Assembly: GCA_024235175.1 (NCBI GenBank)
Contig: JACKMX010000004.1
Location: 186,001-250,000, forward strand
Reading direction: 5' to 3'
Source: Chromatiaceae bacterium
GTDB lineage: Bacteria; Pseudomonadota; Gammaproteobacteria; Chromatiales; Chromatiaceae
DNA length: 64,000 bases
In this document: one piece after another, positions 1 through 8,926 of the stretch
How the letters are laid out: the number at the start of each line of letters is the position of its first letter
How positions within the stretch are numbered: the stretch's first letter is position 1
Translations under genes and position numbers: made by a program
Notes under the pieces: generated by a model
Databases searched by the model: none
Told to the model about the DNA's origin: nothing
Seen by the model: the letters and a program-made list of their open reading frames with translations, nothing else

Positions 1-1290
1 TGGCGGTCGATACCACTTCCAGCGTCGGTGCATCGTTGATGTCGTTGACCGTCACGCTGACGGTTTTGACCACCTGGGCGCCGTCGTCATCGGTGGTCGT
101 GACCGTTATCGTGTCGCTGCCGTTGAAATTGGTATCCGGTGTGTAGGTGATCTCGCCGGAGTTCCCGTCGACCGTGACCGTGCCGTTGGCCGCACTGGCC
201 GTGGTCGATACCGTGCCGTCCAGATCGCCCGCGCTGAAGCTGATGGTTTTACTGCCATCCTCGTCGACCGTTGCAGTTGATACGACTTCCAGCGTCGGTG
301 CATCGTTGATGTCGTTGACCGTCACGCTGACGGTTTTGACCACCTGGGCGCCGTCGTCATCGGTGGTGGTGACGGTGATGGTATCTGCTCCGTTGAAGTC
401 GGCGTTCGGCGTATAGGTGATCTCGCCGGAGTTCCCGTCGACCGTGACCGTGCCGTTGGCCGCACTGGCCGTGGTCGATACCGTGCCGTCCAGATCGCCC
501 GCGCTGAAGCTGATCGTCTTGGATCCATCCTCGTCGACCGTTGCAGTGGAGACGACTTCCAGCGTCGGTGCGTCATTGATGTCGTTGACCGTCACGCTGA
601 CGGTTTTGACCACCTGGGCGCCGTCGTCGTCGGTGGTGGTGACGGTGATCGTGTCGCTGCCGTTGAAGTTCTGATTCGGCGTATAGGTGATCTCGCCCGA
701 GTTCCCATCGACCGTGACCGTGCCGTTGGCCGCACTGGCCGTGGTCGATACCGTGCCGTCCAGATCGCCCGCGCTGAAGCTGATGGTTTTACTGCCGTCT
801 TCGTCGACCGTTGCAGTTGATACGACTTCCAGCGTCGGTGCATCGTTGATGTCGCTGACCGTCACGCTGACGGTTTTGACCACCTGGGCACCGTCGTCAT
901 CGGTGGTCGTGACCGTTATCGTGTCGCTGCCGTTGAAATTGGTATCCGGTGTATAGGTGATCTCGCCCGAGTTCCCGTCGACCGTGACCGTGCCGTTGGC
1001 CGCACTGGCCGTGGTCGATACCGTGCCGTCCAGATCGCCCGCGCTGAAGCTGATGGTTTTACTGCCGTCCTCGTCGACCGTTGCAGTTGATACGACTTCC
1101 AGCGTCGGTGCATCGTTGATGTCGCTGACCGTCACGCTGACGGTTTTGACCACCTGGGCGCCGTCGTCGTCGGTGGTGGTGACGGTGATGGTATCTGCTC
1201 CGTTGAAGTCGGCGTTCGGTGTGTAGGTGATCTCGCCGGAGTTCCCGTCGACCGTGACCGTGCCGTTGGCCGCACTGGCAATGGTATGAA
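1..1290 (-). repeat. 270-bp tandem repeats coding for 90-aa Ig/cadherin-like units
   Basis: The same block recurs with a 270-bp period; equivalent points lie at 147, 417, 687, 957 and 1227. Copies are almost identical at DNA level, which implies recent duplication or gene conversion. Units differ mainly at one loop, read as NADFNGAD at 1227 and 417, DTNFNGSD at 957 and 147, and NQNFNGSD at 687. Copy number cannot be known because the array leaves the window. Confidence 0.95.
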
Positions 1291-2278
1291 CAGTATCCCC
1301 CGCATCAACATCAACTGCGTTAAAGCTGATAACCTTGGAGCCATCTTCTTCCACCGTCACAATGGAGACTACTTCCAATGTCGGAGTTTCATTTATATCT
1401 TCAACTTCAATGTAAAATACTTTTACAAAAGAGTTTCCAGCCGTATCCGTGACTTTAAGTGCTACTGAATGAGTCTGCGATTCCTCATAGTCAATATTCG
1501 CTCCCTTCTTCAGAAAAAGTTGATTGCCAACCAGCTCGAATATCCCTGATGGATCATTGTCAATCGAATAGGTGAGCGTCTCTCCTGGATTCGGATCAAT
1601 GCCCGTTATAACCGCAACAAGCGTACCGCCTTCTGCTCCTTCAACTATCCCTGCCGCATCTATTGTAATGTCGCTTGGTTGATAGTTAATTTCACTCTCT
1701 TTTTGCGGTCCATTTGTTGAGGGTACTCTCGCTTCCGCTGCCTTGTTTATCAGCTCTGAGTCCGCTAGCACCGGCGCGTCAACTGATGTCTGCTCCACCT
1801 CTAAGGGTGACGCCTGTTGCACAGGGTGGGCCTGTCGCATGCCGGAATCAGAAAAGTCACCAAAGCCGGATTCAGGATCAGAAACTGATTCTGATAGAGT
1901 ATTTGGCGTTAAATCGAAACCCGAGTTTTCTTCTGTAATCCCCTCCCTCAGACTGGAAAAACTAAAAGCATCTGCAACCGGATCTGAAGCGGAGTTCCCT
2001 TCTGTCCCGATTCCCCCCTCTTCGGTAAGTGGGTGATCCACACCTTTCACTTCAAAAGCGGTTTCTCTCTCATCGCCACTGGAAAACGAATTCTCGTCTC
2101 GGGAACCTTCCAAAATACTCTGAAGGAAGAGCTCTTCTGAAGCCCGACCTTCCAAACCCGATCCTAACTCTTCGGCCTCATGCTCTTGTGAATGCTTTGG
2201 CGCTGCATCTCTGTTGAAAAGATCCTCTGTAGCCCGCTCACGAACCAGCTCGGAATTCTCGGTGTAATTATCAGCCAT
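1..2278 (-). CDS. Large cadherin-like tandem-repeat adhesin, N-terminal part
   Basis: The frame is open from an ATG at 2278 down to the window edge, so at least 759 codons are present and the C-terminus is missing. No signal peptide is visible. The first ~200 residues are rich in Ser, Glu and Asp. Residues ~203-293 form a cadherin-like domain ending in EDINETP, and from ~residue 300 near-identical 90-residue units follow, each with a DINDAP-type calcium-binding linker, an EDGSKTISF strand and an NGSD/NGAD turn. This is the architecture of RTX/LapA-like surface adhesins secreted by a type I system, for attachment or biofilm formation (family knowledge). No secretion genes lie nearby in the window. 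A giant VCBS/cadherin protein of other function is the alternative. The repeat family is certain; the secretion route is inferred. Confidence 0.85.
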   Translation of the reverse strand, partial: MADNYTENSELVRERATEDLFNRDAAPKHSQEHEAEELGSGLEGRASEELFLQSILEGSRDENSFSSGDERETAFEVKGVDHPLTEEGGIGTEGNSASDPVADAFSFSSLREGITEENSGFDLTPNTLSESVSDPESGFGDFSDSGMRQAHPVQQASPLEVEQTSVDAPVLADSELINKAAEARVPSTNGPQKESEINYQPSDITIDAAGIVEGAEGGTLVAVITGIDPNPGETLTYSIDNDPSGIFELVGNQLFLKKGANIDYEESQTHSVALKVTDTAGNSFVKVFYIEVEDINETPTLEVVSIVTVEEDGSKVISFNAVDVDAGDTVHTIASAANGTVTVDGNSGEITYTPNADFNGADTITVTTTDDDGAQVVKTVSVTVSDINDAPTLEVVSTATVDEDGSKTISFSAGDLDGTVSTTASAANGTVTVDGNSGEITYTPDTNFNGSDTITVTTTDDDGAQVVKTVSVTVSDINDAPTLEVVSTATVDEDGSKTISFSAGDLDGTVSTTASAANGTVTVDGNSGEITYTPNQNFNGSDTITVTTTDDDGAQVVKTVSVTVNDINDAPTLEVVSTATVDEDGSKTISFSAGDLDGTVSTTASAANGTVTVDGNSGEITYTPNADFNGADTITVTTTDDDGAQVVKTVSVTVNDINDAPTLEVVSTATVDEDGSKTISFSAGDLDGTVSTTASAANGTVTVDGNSGEITYTPDTNFNGSDTITVTTTDDDGAQVVKTVSVTVNDINDAPTLEVVSTA

Positions 2279-2560
2279 GGGGTTACCCGCCTTCTGCAAT
2301 TTACAAATCTGCCTGGCAACCTTAGCGGCGATTTAACTCTTTACTTTATTGTTATTTATCTGAAAAAATCCAAAAAACACCAAATTATCAATTATTTAGG
2401 AACGCTCGTCGTAAAAGAGGAAAAGCATTCCCGATAATTGTATTGCATTGACCGGTAAAGCCCGGGAAAAGGAAATAGTTTCATGACCAAATGACAAACC
2501 CTATCTCATAATCCCACACGGCCGCGACCCTTGGGATAATGAGATTGGTTCGACAAAATG

Positions 2561-2676
2561 GGAGGCGGCCCAAATCAGCCACACCCCGGCACACGAGTTC
2601 ACTGCTGCGGCTGCTCCCTTCCAGGCCTGACCGGGTTCACAGTTTTTCGTTGCGAGGGGACCGATTCAGGCCACCA
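2561..2676 (-). ncRNA. ffs: Signal recognition particle 4.5S RNA
   Basis: The minus strand carries the conserved SRP RNA apical core: GGTCAGGCCTGGAAGGGAGC resembles the E. coli GGTCAGGTCCGGAAGGAAGC stretch, followed by a GCAGCCGCAGCAG segment and CGTGTGCCGGGGTG on the 3' side. The ends pair as a stem, 5' GGTGGCC near 2675 with 3' GGCCGCC near 2564, giving about 115 nt. That is the size of the bacterial 4.5S RNA that binds Ffh for co-translational membrane targeting. Ends are estimated from the closing stem. Confidence 0.93.
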
Positions 2677-2803
2677 TAACTCAGATTCAACTAATAAAGT
2701 GGGTGTGGCTGCTGCGACATCCATCGAAATATTAAAACGGCAGACTGAATGTTACCCACTTTCGGGTTGTGGAACAGAATTATGGGGGCCAGTTGCCAGC
2801 CGG

Positions 2804-3259
2804 TCAACCGGAAGCAAGCCTGCGGGTCAGAAATCGATCCAACTCGTTCGCGAAAGCGTGTCGATCGCCCTGATTCAGCCGAGCCGGCCCACCGATCTGC
2901 TCACCACTGCATCTCAACTCATCCATGAAATTGCGCAAAGCGAGACACTGCCTGATATTCTCGTCGCTATAGAATTCGCCCCGGGGATTGAGAGCGAACC
3001 CTTTTTTCTCGACAACCAGCGCGGCGAGGGGGATATCGGCGGTAACGGCCAGATCACCGGGTTGAATGTGCTTTACAATATGATTGTCCGCTACATCGAA
3101 ACCGGTAGCCACCCTGATACTTGTGATGTATCTGGAACGTGGGATATTCAACGACTGGTTCGCAACCAATGTCAACAGAACCTGCCTCCGATGTGCGGCA
3201 CGAAACAGAATCTCCTTAATGACATTAGGACAGGCGTCCGCATCGACCCAAATCCGCAT
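2804..3259 (-). CDS. YaiI/YqxD family (DUF188) protein
   Basis: This 151-residue protein begins MRIWVDADACP, the hallmark N-terminus of the YaiI/YqxD (DUF188) family, and keeps the family's internal GDLAVTADIPLAA and GFALNPRGE motifs. The acidic DAD near the N-terminus suggests a PIN-like nuclease fold (family inference); the cellular role is not established. Length and start agree with the family norm of about 150 residues. It is a single gene between the SRP RNA and the divergent helicase gene. Confidence 0.93.
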   Translation of the reverse strand: MRIWVDADACPNVIKEILFRAAHRRQVLLTLVANQSLNIPRSRYITSIRVATGFDVADNHIVKHIQPGDLAVTADIPLAALVVEKKGFALNPRGEFYSDENIRQCLALRNFMDELRCSGEQIGGPARLNQGDRHAFANELDRFLTRRLASG

Positions 3260-3317
3260 AGCTGTCTGCCGAATTGATTTTGTTTGCCAATAATCTGCAA
3301 AGAATAAAGTAAAACTC

Positions 3318-3323
3318 TATAAT
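3318..3323 (+). promoter_or_regulatory. Probable -10 element for the DEAD-box helicase gene
   Basis: A perfect TATAAT lies 77 bp before the chosen ATG at 3400. The -35 position 17 bp upstream (CTGCAA at 3295-3300) is a poor match, so this is a likely but unproven sigma-70 promoter. Confidence 0.4.
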
Positions 3324-3399
3324 AAGCCCACTGCTAATCGGTTATCCCTTGACTAAGTTAAGGAATACCGTCCAATCTCTCCATCATTCAGGTATCCCC

Positions 3400-5160
3400 A
3401 TGCTCGTTGAAGACGCTTCTTCCCCCAGATTTAGAGATCTGGGCCTCTCCGATCCATTGCTTAAAGCGTTGGACGATGTTGGCTACGAAACACCCACTCA
3501 AATTCAGGCACAGACCATCCCGGCGCTGCTGGAAGGTCATGACCTGGTTGGCCAGGCCCAGACCGGCACTGGAAAAACAGCTGCTTTCGCGCTGCCGCTC
3601 CTGACAAAAATCGATATCCAAAAAAACATTCCACAACTGCTGGTGCTTGCTCCCACAAGAGAGCTGGCGATTCAAGTTTCGGAAGCTTTTCAGCGGTATG
3701 CAAAACACATCCGTGGATTCCATGTTGTTCCAATTTATGGAGGGCAGGATTACGGCGGTCAGTTTCGCCAGCTCAAGCGCGGTGTACATGTGGTAGTGGG
3801 AACACCGGGTCGAGTGATGGATCATATGCGCCGAGGAACACTGAATCTCTCCGGATTGCGCGGCCTGGTGCTCGATGAAGCAGATGAAATGCTGCGTATG
3901 GGCTTCATCGATGACGTTCAATGGATACTGGAGCAGACACCCCCGGAGAGGCAGATAGCACTGTTTTCGGCCACCATGCCCGAAATCATACGCAAAATTG
4001 CCAGACAGCATCTGCGTCAACCCAAGGAGATCAACATCAAGGTACGAACTGCAACTGCTGATACCATACGCCAAAAGTTCTGGATGGTCAGCGGATTGCA
4101 CAAGCTGGACGCACTGACGCGCATCCTCGAGGCGGAAACATTCGATGGCATGCTGATCTTTGTCCGCACCAAAATAGCCACCCAGGAGCTGGCTGAAAAG
4201 CTGCAGGCCAGAGGATTCTCTTCAGCCGCGCTGAATGGAGATATATCTCAACAGCAACGCGAGAGAACACTGGCCCGCCTGAAGCAGGGCACATTGGATA
4301 TACTGGTGGCCACCGATGTAGCCGCGCGGGGCCTGGATGTCGATCGAATCAGCCATGTAGTCAATTTTGATATCCCCACCGACACCGAATCTTATATTCA
4401 CCGCATCGGACGTACCGGCAGGATGGGAAAATCGGGTGATGCGATCCTGTTCGTTTCACCACGTGAAAGGCACCTGCTTAGAAACATCGAACGCGCCGTT
4501 GGGCAGAAAATCCAGGAGATGGAGCTACCCTCCACAGAGATCATCAACGACCGCAGAGTCGCTGCATTCAAGCAGCGAATCACCGATGCGCTGGCGACCG
4601 AGGAGTTAGAGCCTTTCCGGAAAATGATCGAACAGTACCAGCAGGAGCATAATATTCCAGCGATTGAAATCGCAGCCGGGCTCGCAAAAATGGTGCAGGG
4701 GGACACGCCGCTGCTGCTGCATGCACCTGCGCACAGGACTGAAAAAAGACCGGAGCAGCCGCAAAAACCCATAGCAAAATCCGCGGCGAAAGAGTTGGAT
4801 GGAACACAGCGTAAACCACCGAGACAAAAGAACACCCCGGAATTCAGCGATCAGCCGGCCGAAGGTATGGAGCGATATCGTCTCGAGGTTGGCATGGCAC
4901 ACGGTGTGAAAGCAGGGAATATTGTGGGGGCTATCGCCAATGAGGCTGGACTGGAGGGGCAATATATCACTCAACTGAAGATCCACGATGAATACAGCAC
5001 AGTGGATCTGCCGGTGGGCATGCCCAAGGATATATTCAGAACATTGAAAAAGACCTGGGTATCGGGTCGCCGCCTCAATATCAGCCGCCTGGGTGAACCT
5101 GCTGGCACACCGGAAACCGGGAAACAGCCGCTCAGAAAAAAACAAAACGCATCGAAGTGA
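3400..5160 (+). CDS. deaD: DEAD-box ATP-dependent RNA helicase, DeaD/CsdA type
   Basis: 586 residues with all DEAD-box motifs in order: Q motif GYETPTQIQ (~28), motif I AQTGTGKT (~53), PTRELA, TPGR, LDEADEML (~157), FSATMP, DVAARGLD and HRIGRTGR. A C-terminal RRM-like DbpA/CsdA RNA-binding domain begins near residue 491 (YRLEVGMAHGVKAGNIVGAI). The family unwinds structured RNA in ribosome assembly, mRNA decay and cold adaptation. The ATG at 3400 has AGG seven bases upstream; an in-frame TTG at 3349 would add 17 residues but has no ribosome-binding site. A Pro/Lys-rich linker (~450-490) separates core and tail domain. The next gene starts 19 bp downstream. Confidence 0.93.
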   Translation: MLVEDASSPRFRDLGLSDPLLKALDDVGYETPTQIQAQTIPALLEGHDLVGQAQTGTGKTAAFALPLLTKIDIQKNIPQLLVLAPTRELAIQVSEAFQRYAKHIRGFHVVPIYGGQDYGGQFRQLKRGVHVVVGTPGRVMDHMRRGTLNLSGLRGLVLDEADEMLRMGFIDDVQWILEQTPPERQIALFSATMPEIIRKIARQHLRQPKEINIKVRTATADTIRQKFWMVSGLHKLDALTRILEAETFDGMLIFVRTKIATQELAEKLQARGFSSAALNGDISQQQRERTLARLKQGTLDILVATDVAARGLDVDRISHVVNFDIPTDTESYIHRIGRTGRMGKSGDAILFVSPRERHLLRNIERAVGQKIQEMELPSTEIINDRRVAAFKQRITDALATEELEPFRKMIEQYQQEHNIPAIEIAAGLAKMVQGDTPLLLHAPAHRTEKRPEQPQKPIAKSAAKELDGTQRKPPRQKNTPEFSDQPAEGMERYRLEVGMAHGVKAGNIVGAIANEAGLEGQYITQLKIHDEYSTVDLPVGMPKDIFRTLKKTWVSGRRLNISRLGEPAGTPETGKQPLRKKQNASK

Positions 5161-5179
5161 ACACCGGGCAGTCTCAAGA

Positions 5180-6091
5180 ATGAGTAAACAGAACTACAAC
5201 AGTGAAGAGTACATAGGGCTTTTTGACCGACTTTTTACCCTGTTGCTTCATATTCTTCCCCACCACTTCCTCTCCTCGCTGATGTACGGGTTGACCCGTA
5301 GCGAATGGCCCGTGCTGAAGCGTCAGCTTATCCGTGTGGCTATTCGCTTGTATCGGGTGGACATGGGGATCGCTGAAGAGCCGGACCCGGATAAATATCC
5401 AAGTTTTAACGCGTTCTTTACCAGGGCGCTGAAACCGGAAGCCCGACCACTGACTCCGGAAATCGAAGCAATAGCCTCTCCGGTAGATGGCTCGGTCAGC
5501 CAGGCACAGGCTATTAAGAACGGATTGCTGTTTCAGGCCAAGGGGCAGTTTTACGCCCTTGAAGAGCTGCTGGGCGGCGACAGGCAATGGGCGCAGCGAT
5601 TTGAGAACGGAAACTTTGCCACAATTTATCTCTCACCCCGGGACTATCACCGTATTCACATGCCACTTACCGGCCGCCTGATAAAAATGATCCATGTTCC
5701 TGGACGACTGTTCAGCGTAAACAACGCCTGCGCCCGCACTATCCCCAGACTGTTCAGCCGCAATGAAAGAATTGTAAATCTGTTTGAGACTGACGCCGGT
5801 CCGATGGCTGTGATTATGGTCGGCGCAATATTCGTTGCCAGTATGGATACGGTCTGGTCGGGTTGTGTCGCGCCGAGATCTCGCGGCATCACCGATTGGA
5901 GCTACTCAGGCGCAGCACCAGAACCGATCAAGCTGAAAAAAGGCGCGGAAATGGGCCGATTCAATATGGGTTCCACCGTGATTTTGCTGTTCGGGAAGAA
6001 TGCGGTCCGCTGGAGTGAGTCTCTGCAGGCTGGCGCAGATGTGCGCATGGGTGAAGAGATCGGAAAGCTGGAAAAAGCAGCTCCCAATTGA
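5180..6091 (+). CDS. psd: Phosphatidylserine decarboxylase proenzyme
   Basis: 303 residues. It contains SPVDGSV, the YLSPRDYHRIH signature and, near residue 263, the MGST motif whose Gly-Ser bond is cleaved to make the pyruvoyl cofactor. The enzyme converts phosphatidylserine to phosphatidylethanolamine at the inner membrane. The ATG at 5180 (MSKQNYN) was chosen because upstream in-frame codons fall inside the helicase gene's 3' end. It is close enough to deaD for co-transcription and runs convergently into epmA, with 38 bp between the stop codons. Confidence 0.95.
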   Translation: MSKQNYNSEEYIGLFDRLFTLLLHILPHHFLSSLMYGLTRSEWPVLKRQLIRVAIRLYRVDMGIAEEPDPDKYPSFNAFFTRALKPEARPLTPEIEAIASPVDGSVSQAQAIKNGLLFQAKGQFYALEELLGGDRQWAQRFENGNFATIYLSPRDYHRIHMPLTGRLIKMIHVPGRLFSVNNACARTIPRLFSRNERIVNLFETDAGPMAVIMVGAIFVASMDTVWSGCVAPRSRGITDWSYSGAAPEPIKLKKGAEMGRFNMGSTVILLFGKNAVRWSESLQAGADVRMGEEIGKLEKAAPN

Positions 6092-6129
6092 ACCACGGAG
6101 GGTAAGCCAGCCAGTGAGTTTACCTAATG

Positions 6130-7104
6130 TCAGGCCCGGCTGATGGGAAAGCAGAGCACCTGGTCGATATGCCTGGCTCCGGCAATGCACATCAACAGCC
6201 GGTCTATACCCAAAGCGACGCCTGAGCAGTCCGGTAATCCGGCATCCAGTGCGGCAAGAAATCGTTCGTCCAAAGGGGGCGCCGGCCGGTTCTGTTGTTG
6301 TCTCTTTTCCAGATCCTGCTGAAAGCGTCGTCTCTGCTCCCGGGCATCAGCCAGCTCGTGGAATCCATTCGCCAGCTCCACTCCATCCAGATAGAGTTCG
6401 AACCGCTCAGCCAATGGAACGGTGCCTGGCCTTATTCGGGCCAGAGATGCCTGACTGGCTGGATAGTCGTAAACCAGCAGCATGCCGGGACCCATTTGCG
6501 GTTCAATACAATGGGTAAGCAACAGATCCAGCCAGGTATCGCAATCTGTTATCCTGAGCCGATCGGCTCCCGCTATCTCTCTCTCGATCGCATATCCACG
6601 CAGACTTTCGGGCGATGCATTTTCAGGATCTATTCCAAGATAGCTCTGGAATAACTCCTGATAGCTCAAGCGTGTTTCAGAAAGCGGTTTTGCAACAACA
6701 TACCGCACCAGTTCCGAAACTTCGTTCATCAACTGATGGTGATTATAATCCGGCCTGTACCACTCCAGCAGGGTAAATTCCGGATTGTGATAACGACCGG
6801 CTTCGCCATCCCGGAAGACCTTGCAGATCTGGTAGATCGGGCCACTACCCGCGGCCAACAACCGCTTCATCGCAAATTCGGGGGACGTGTGCAGGTACAA
6901 GGGCTTGCCGGACGGAGCACCCGGACCGGTAAACAGGGTAGCCAGACTGTCGAGCGCAGGATCTGTCACCGCAGCGGCGGAACAGGCCGGGGTCTCCACT
7001 TCCACCAAACCAAGCTCCCCGAAAAAGTCCCGAATTTCGGAAAGAAGCCGCGCTCGCAGGCGCAGAATTTCGAGAGATGCAGTTGGGCGCCAATCCGGAG
7101 ACAG
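6130..7104 (-). CDS. epmA: EF-P beta-lysyltransferase EpmA (PoxA/GenX), apparent CTG start
   Basis: A class II lysyl-tRNA synthetase-like protein without an anticodon-binding domain. It attaches (R)-beta-lysine to EF-P. Visible motifs: GLVEVETP, YLHTSPEFAMKRLLAAG, FRDGEAGRYHNPEFTLLEWYRP and GIDRLLM at the C-terminus. The homologous N-terminus (SPDWRPTASLEILRLRARLL...) precedes the first TTG at 7008, and no ATG, GTG or TTG exists in that stretch before an in-frame stop. A CTG at 7104 lies seven bases after GAGGGG, which overlaps the last codons of efp, and yields 324 residues, close to the 325 of the E. coli enzyme. The start is inferred from this. The gene begins four bases after the efp stop. 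Confidence 0.9.
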   Translation of the reverse strand: MSPDWRPTASLEILRLRARLLSEIRDFFGELGLVEVETPACSAAAVTDPALDSLATLFTGPGAPSGKPLYLHTSPEFAMKRLLAAGSGPIYQICKVFRDGEAGRYHNPEFTLLEWYRPDYNHHQLMNEVSELVRYVVAKPLSETRLSYQELFQSYLGIDPENASPESLRGYAIEREIAGADRLRITDCDTWLDLLLTHCIEPQMGPGMLLVYDYPASQASLARIRPGTVPLAERFELYLDGVELANGFHELADAREQRRRFQQDLEKRQQQNRPAPPLDERFLAALDAGLPDCSGVALGIDRLLMCIAGARHIDQVLCFPISRA

Positions 7105-7108
7105 AGAC

Positions 7109-7681
7109 TTACCCCTCTTTTGCCCGGGAGACGTACTCTCCCTTGCGGGTATCGATCTTGATCATTTCCCCGGTCTGAACAAACAAAGGCACTCGTACGA
7201 CCGCACCGGTTTCCAGTGTAGCGGGCTTTCCCCCTCCGCCTGATGTGTCCCCCTTCAGTCCAGGGTCTGTTTCAGTTATTGTCAACACCACAAAGTTGGG
7301 TGCCTCGACATTCAACGGACTCCCGTTCCAGAGTGTAACCATGCAGACATCCTGATCTTTCAACCACTTCTGACTTTCACCTACTGCGTTTATGTCGGCG
7401 CTAACCTGCTCATAGCTCTGTTGGTCCATAAAATGCCAAAACTCACCATCGTTATAGAGGTATTGAAGCTCCACCTCCATCACGTCTGCCGCCTCCAGCG
7501 TTTCACCGGATCTGAATGTACGCTCTATTACGCGCCCTGTCTTGAGATTGCGGATCTTGACCCGATTAAAAGCCTGTCCCTTTCCCGGTTTTACAAACTC
7601 ATTTTCAATTATTGAACAGGGGTCTCCATCCAGCATAACCTTGAGACCACCCTTAAACTCGTTGGTACTGTAACTTGCCAT
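7109..7681 (-). CDS. efp: Translation elongation factor P
   Basis: 190 residues starting MASYSTNEFKGGL, the usual EF-P length. The modification loop KPGKGQAF places the acceptor lysine at position 34, exactly where beta-lysylation occurs in EpmA/EpmB organisms. EF-P relieves ribosome stalling at polyproline stretches. The ATG at 7681 is used rather than an upstream in-frame ATG that would add 20 non-homologous residues. It is followed directly by epmA and is divergent from epmB, whose ATG is only 35 bp away. Confidence 0.97.
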   Translation of the reverse strand: MASYSTNEFKGGLKVMLDGDPCSIIENEFVKPGKGQAFNRVKIRNLKTGRVIERTFRSGETLEAADVMEVELQYLYNDGEFWHFMDQQSYEQVSADINAVGESQKWLKDQDVCMVTLWNGSPLNVEAPNFVVLTITETDPGLKGDTSGGGGKPATLETGAVVRVPLFVQTGEMIKIDTRKGEYVSRAKEG

Positions 7682-7716
7682 CTTTTTCTCACCACACAAA
7701 CGATCAGGAAACGCCA

Positions 7717-8724
7717 ATGATACATCGAACCGACCCGGCATGGCAGGTTCTCACCTGGCAACAGCAGCTGGCAGAAGCATTTACCGATCCCGATGAGCTC
7801 CTGAGCTATCTGGAAATCGACAAGAATCAACTGCCCCCCACTGCCTCTGCCCAACGGAAATTCGGCCTGCGTGTACCCCGCTGGTTCGCCGCCCGGATGG
7901 AGAAGGGCAACCCGCATGACCCACTGTTACGTCAGGTTCTCCCACTGGAGCAGGAGTTGGTATCCAGCGATGGATTTCTGCTTGATCCGGTAGCCGATCT
8001 GGAGCAAGCCCCTGTTCCGGGACTGTTGCAAAAGTATCAGGGGCGCGCTTTGCTGATTACAACCGGCGCCTGTGGTGTCAATTGCCGTTACTGTTTCCGC
8101 CGGCATTATCCATACACTCGTTCCACTGCTTCCAGGAGCAGATTGTCTGCCGCCCTCGCCTACCTTAAAGAGGCAACAGATATCAGAGAGGTAATTCTGA
8201 GTGGAGGAGACCCGCTTATGCTCCCGGATCACCACCTGCAGGAATTGGGTGCCGCTCTGGAGGCTATCCCGCATCTTCGTCGACTTCGCATCCACACCAG
8301 ACTTCCGGTTGTACTGCCGGACCGGCTGACACCGGAGCTGACCGATTGGCTGACGGCAATCCGGCTGCAACCGGTTATGGTTCTGCACGCGAATCATTCC
8401 AGAGAGCTGTCACATCGGCACAGACCGGCACTTGCAACACTTGGAGAACGTGGTGTCACACTGCTCAATCAATCGGTTCTGCTTGCCGGGATAAACGACA
8501 ATGTACAAACCCTGTGCGATCTCAGTGAGAAGCTGTTTTCAGTGGGAGTACTTCCCTACTATCTGCATCAGCTCGACAGGGTGGCAGGTGCGGTTCACTT
8601 TGAAGTGACAGACCAGGTCGCCCTGGAGTTGCATCGACAGATGAGTGCGAGACTGCCCGGATATCTGATTCCCAGACTGGTACGGGAACTGGTGGGGGCA
8701 CCGTCAAAAACCCCCCTGCATTGA
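7717..8724 (+). CDS. epmB: EF-P beta-lysylation protein EpmB (lysine 2,3-aminomutase family)
   Basis: 335 residues of the radical-SAM KamA-like family. The cluster motif CGVNCRYCFR (Cx3Cx2C) and the SGGDPL motif are present. EpmB isomerises (S)-alpha-lysine to (R)-beta-lysine, the donor used by EpmA. The ATG at 7717 (MIHRTDPAW) has CAGGAA upstream; an earlier in-frame codon at 7675 would overlap the efp start and adds residues without homology. All three parts of the pathway are thus adjacent. Confidence 0.95.
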   Translation: MIHRTDPAWQVLTWQQQLAEAFTDPDELLSYLEIDKNQLPPTASAQRKFGLRVPRWFAARMEKGNPHDPLLRQVLPLEQELVSSDGFLLDPVADLEQAPVPGLLQKYQGRALLITTGACGVNCRYCFRRHYPYTRSTASRSRLSAALAYLKEATDIREVILSGGDPLMLPDHHLQELGAALEAIPHLRRLRIHTRLPVVLPDRLTPELTDWLTAIRLQPVMVLHANHSRELSHRHRPALATLGERGVTLLNQSVLLAGINDNVQTLCDLSEKLFSVGVLPYYLHQLDRVAGAVHFEVTDQVALELHRQMSARLPGYLIPRLVRELVGAPSKTPLH

Positions 8725-8926
8725 TGTCGATCTTTGCGTACCTGGAGATTGTCTGCAGATTAATGTAATAAAGAAACTACCTTACAATCAATCACCTGCT
8801 ATAGTAGCATGTGAAACCACCTTAGATTAAACCCAAGGTTACAGTCGCTGGTTTGAAGAAGTGTGGGTTTAGCGCCGATACACTCTGTACAACCCGATTG
8901 AACCATTAGGAAATCGCATCTCTCCT

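Noticed and set aside
1..1290. CRISPR-like array
   Set aside because: The 270-bp repeats are coding and have no short spacers; they are domain repeats of an adhesin.
2558..3277. Plus-strand 239-codon frame over the SRP RNA and DUF188 gene
   Set aside because: It is antisense to the YaiI-type gene and runs through the SRP RNA; no family resemblance.
6130..7008. epmA starting at TTG 7008
   Set aside because: It would remove the conserved N-terminus of EpmA that is clearly in frame upstream.
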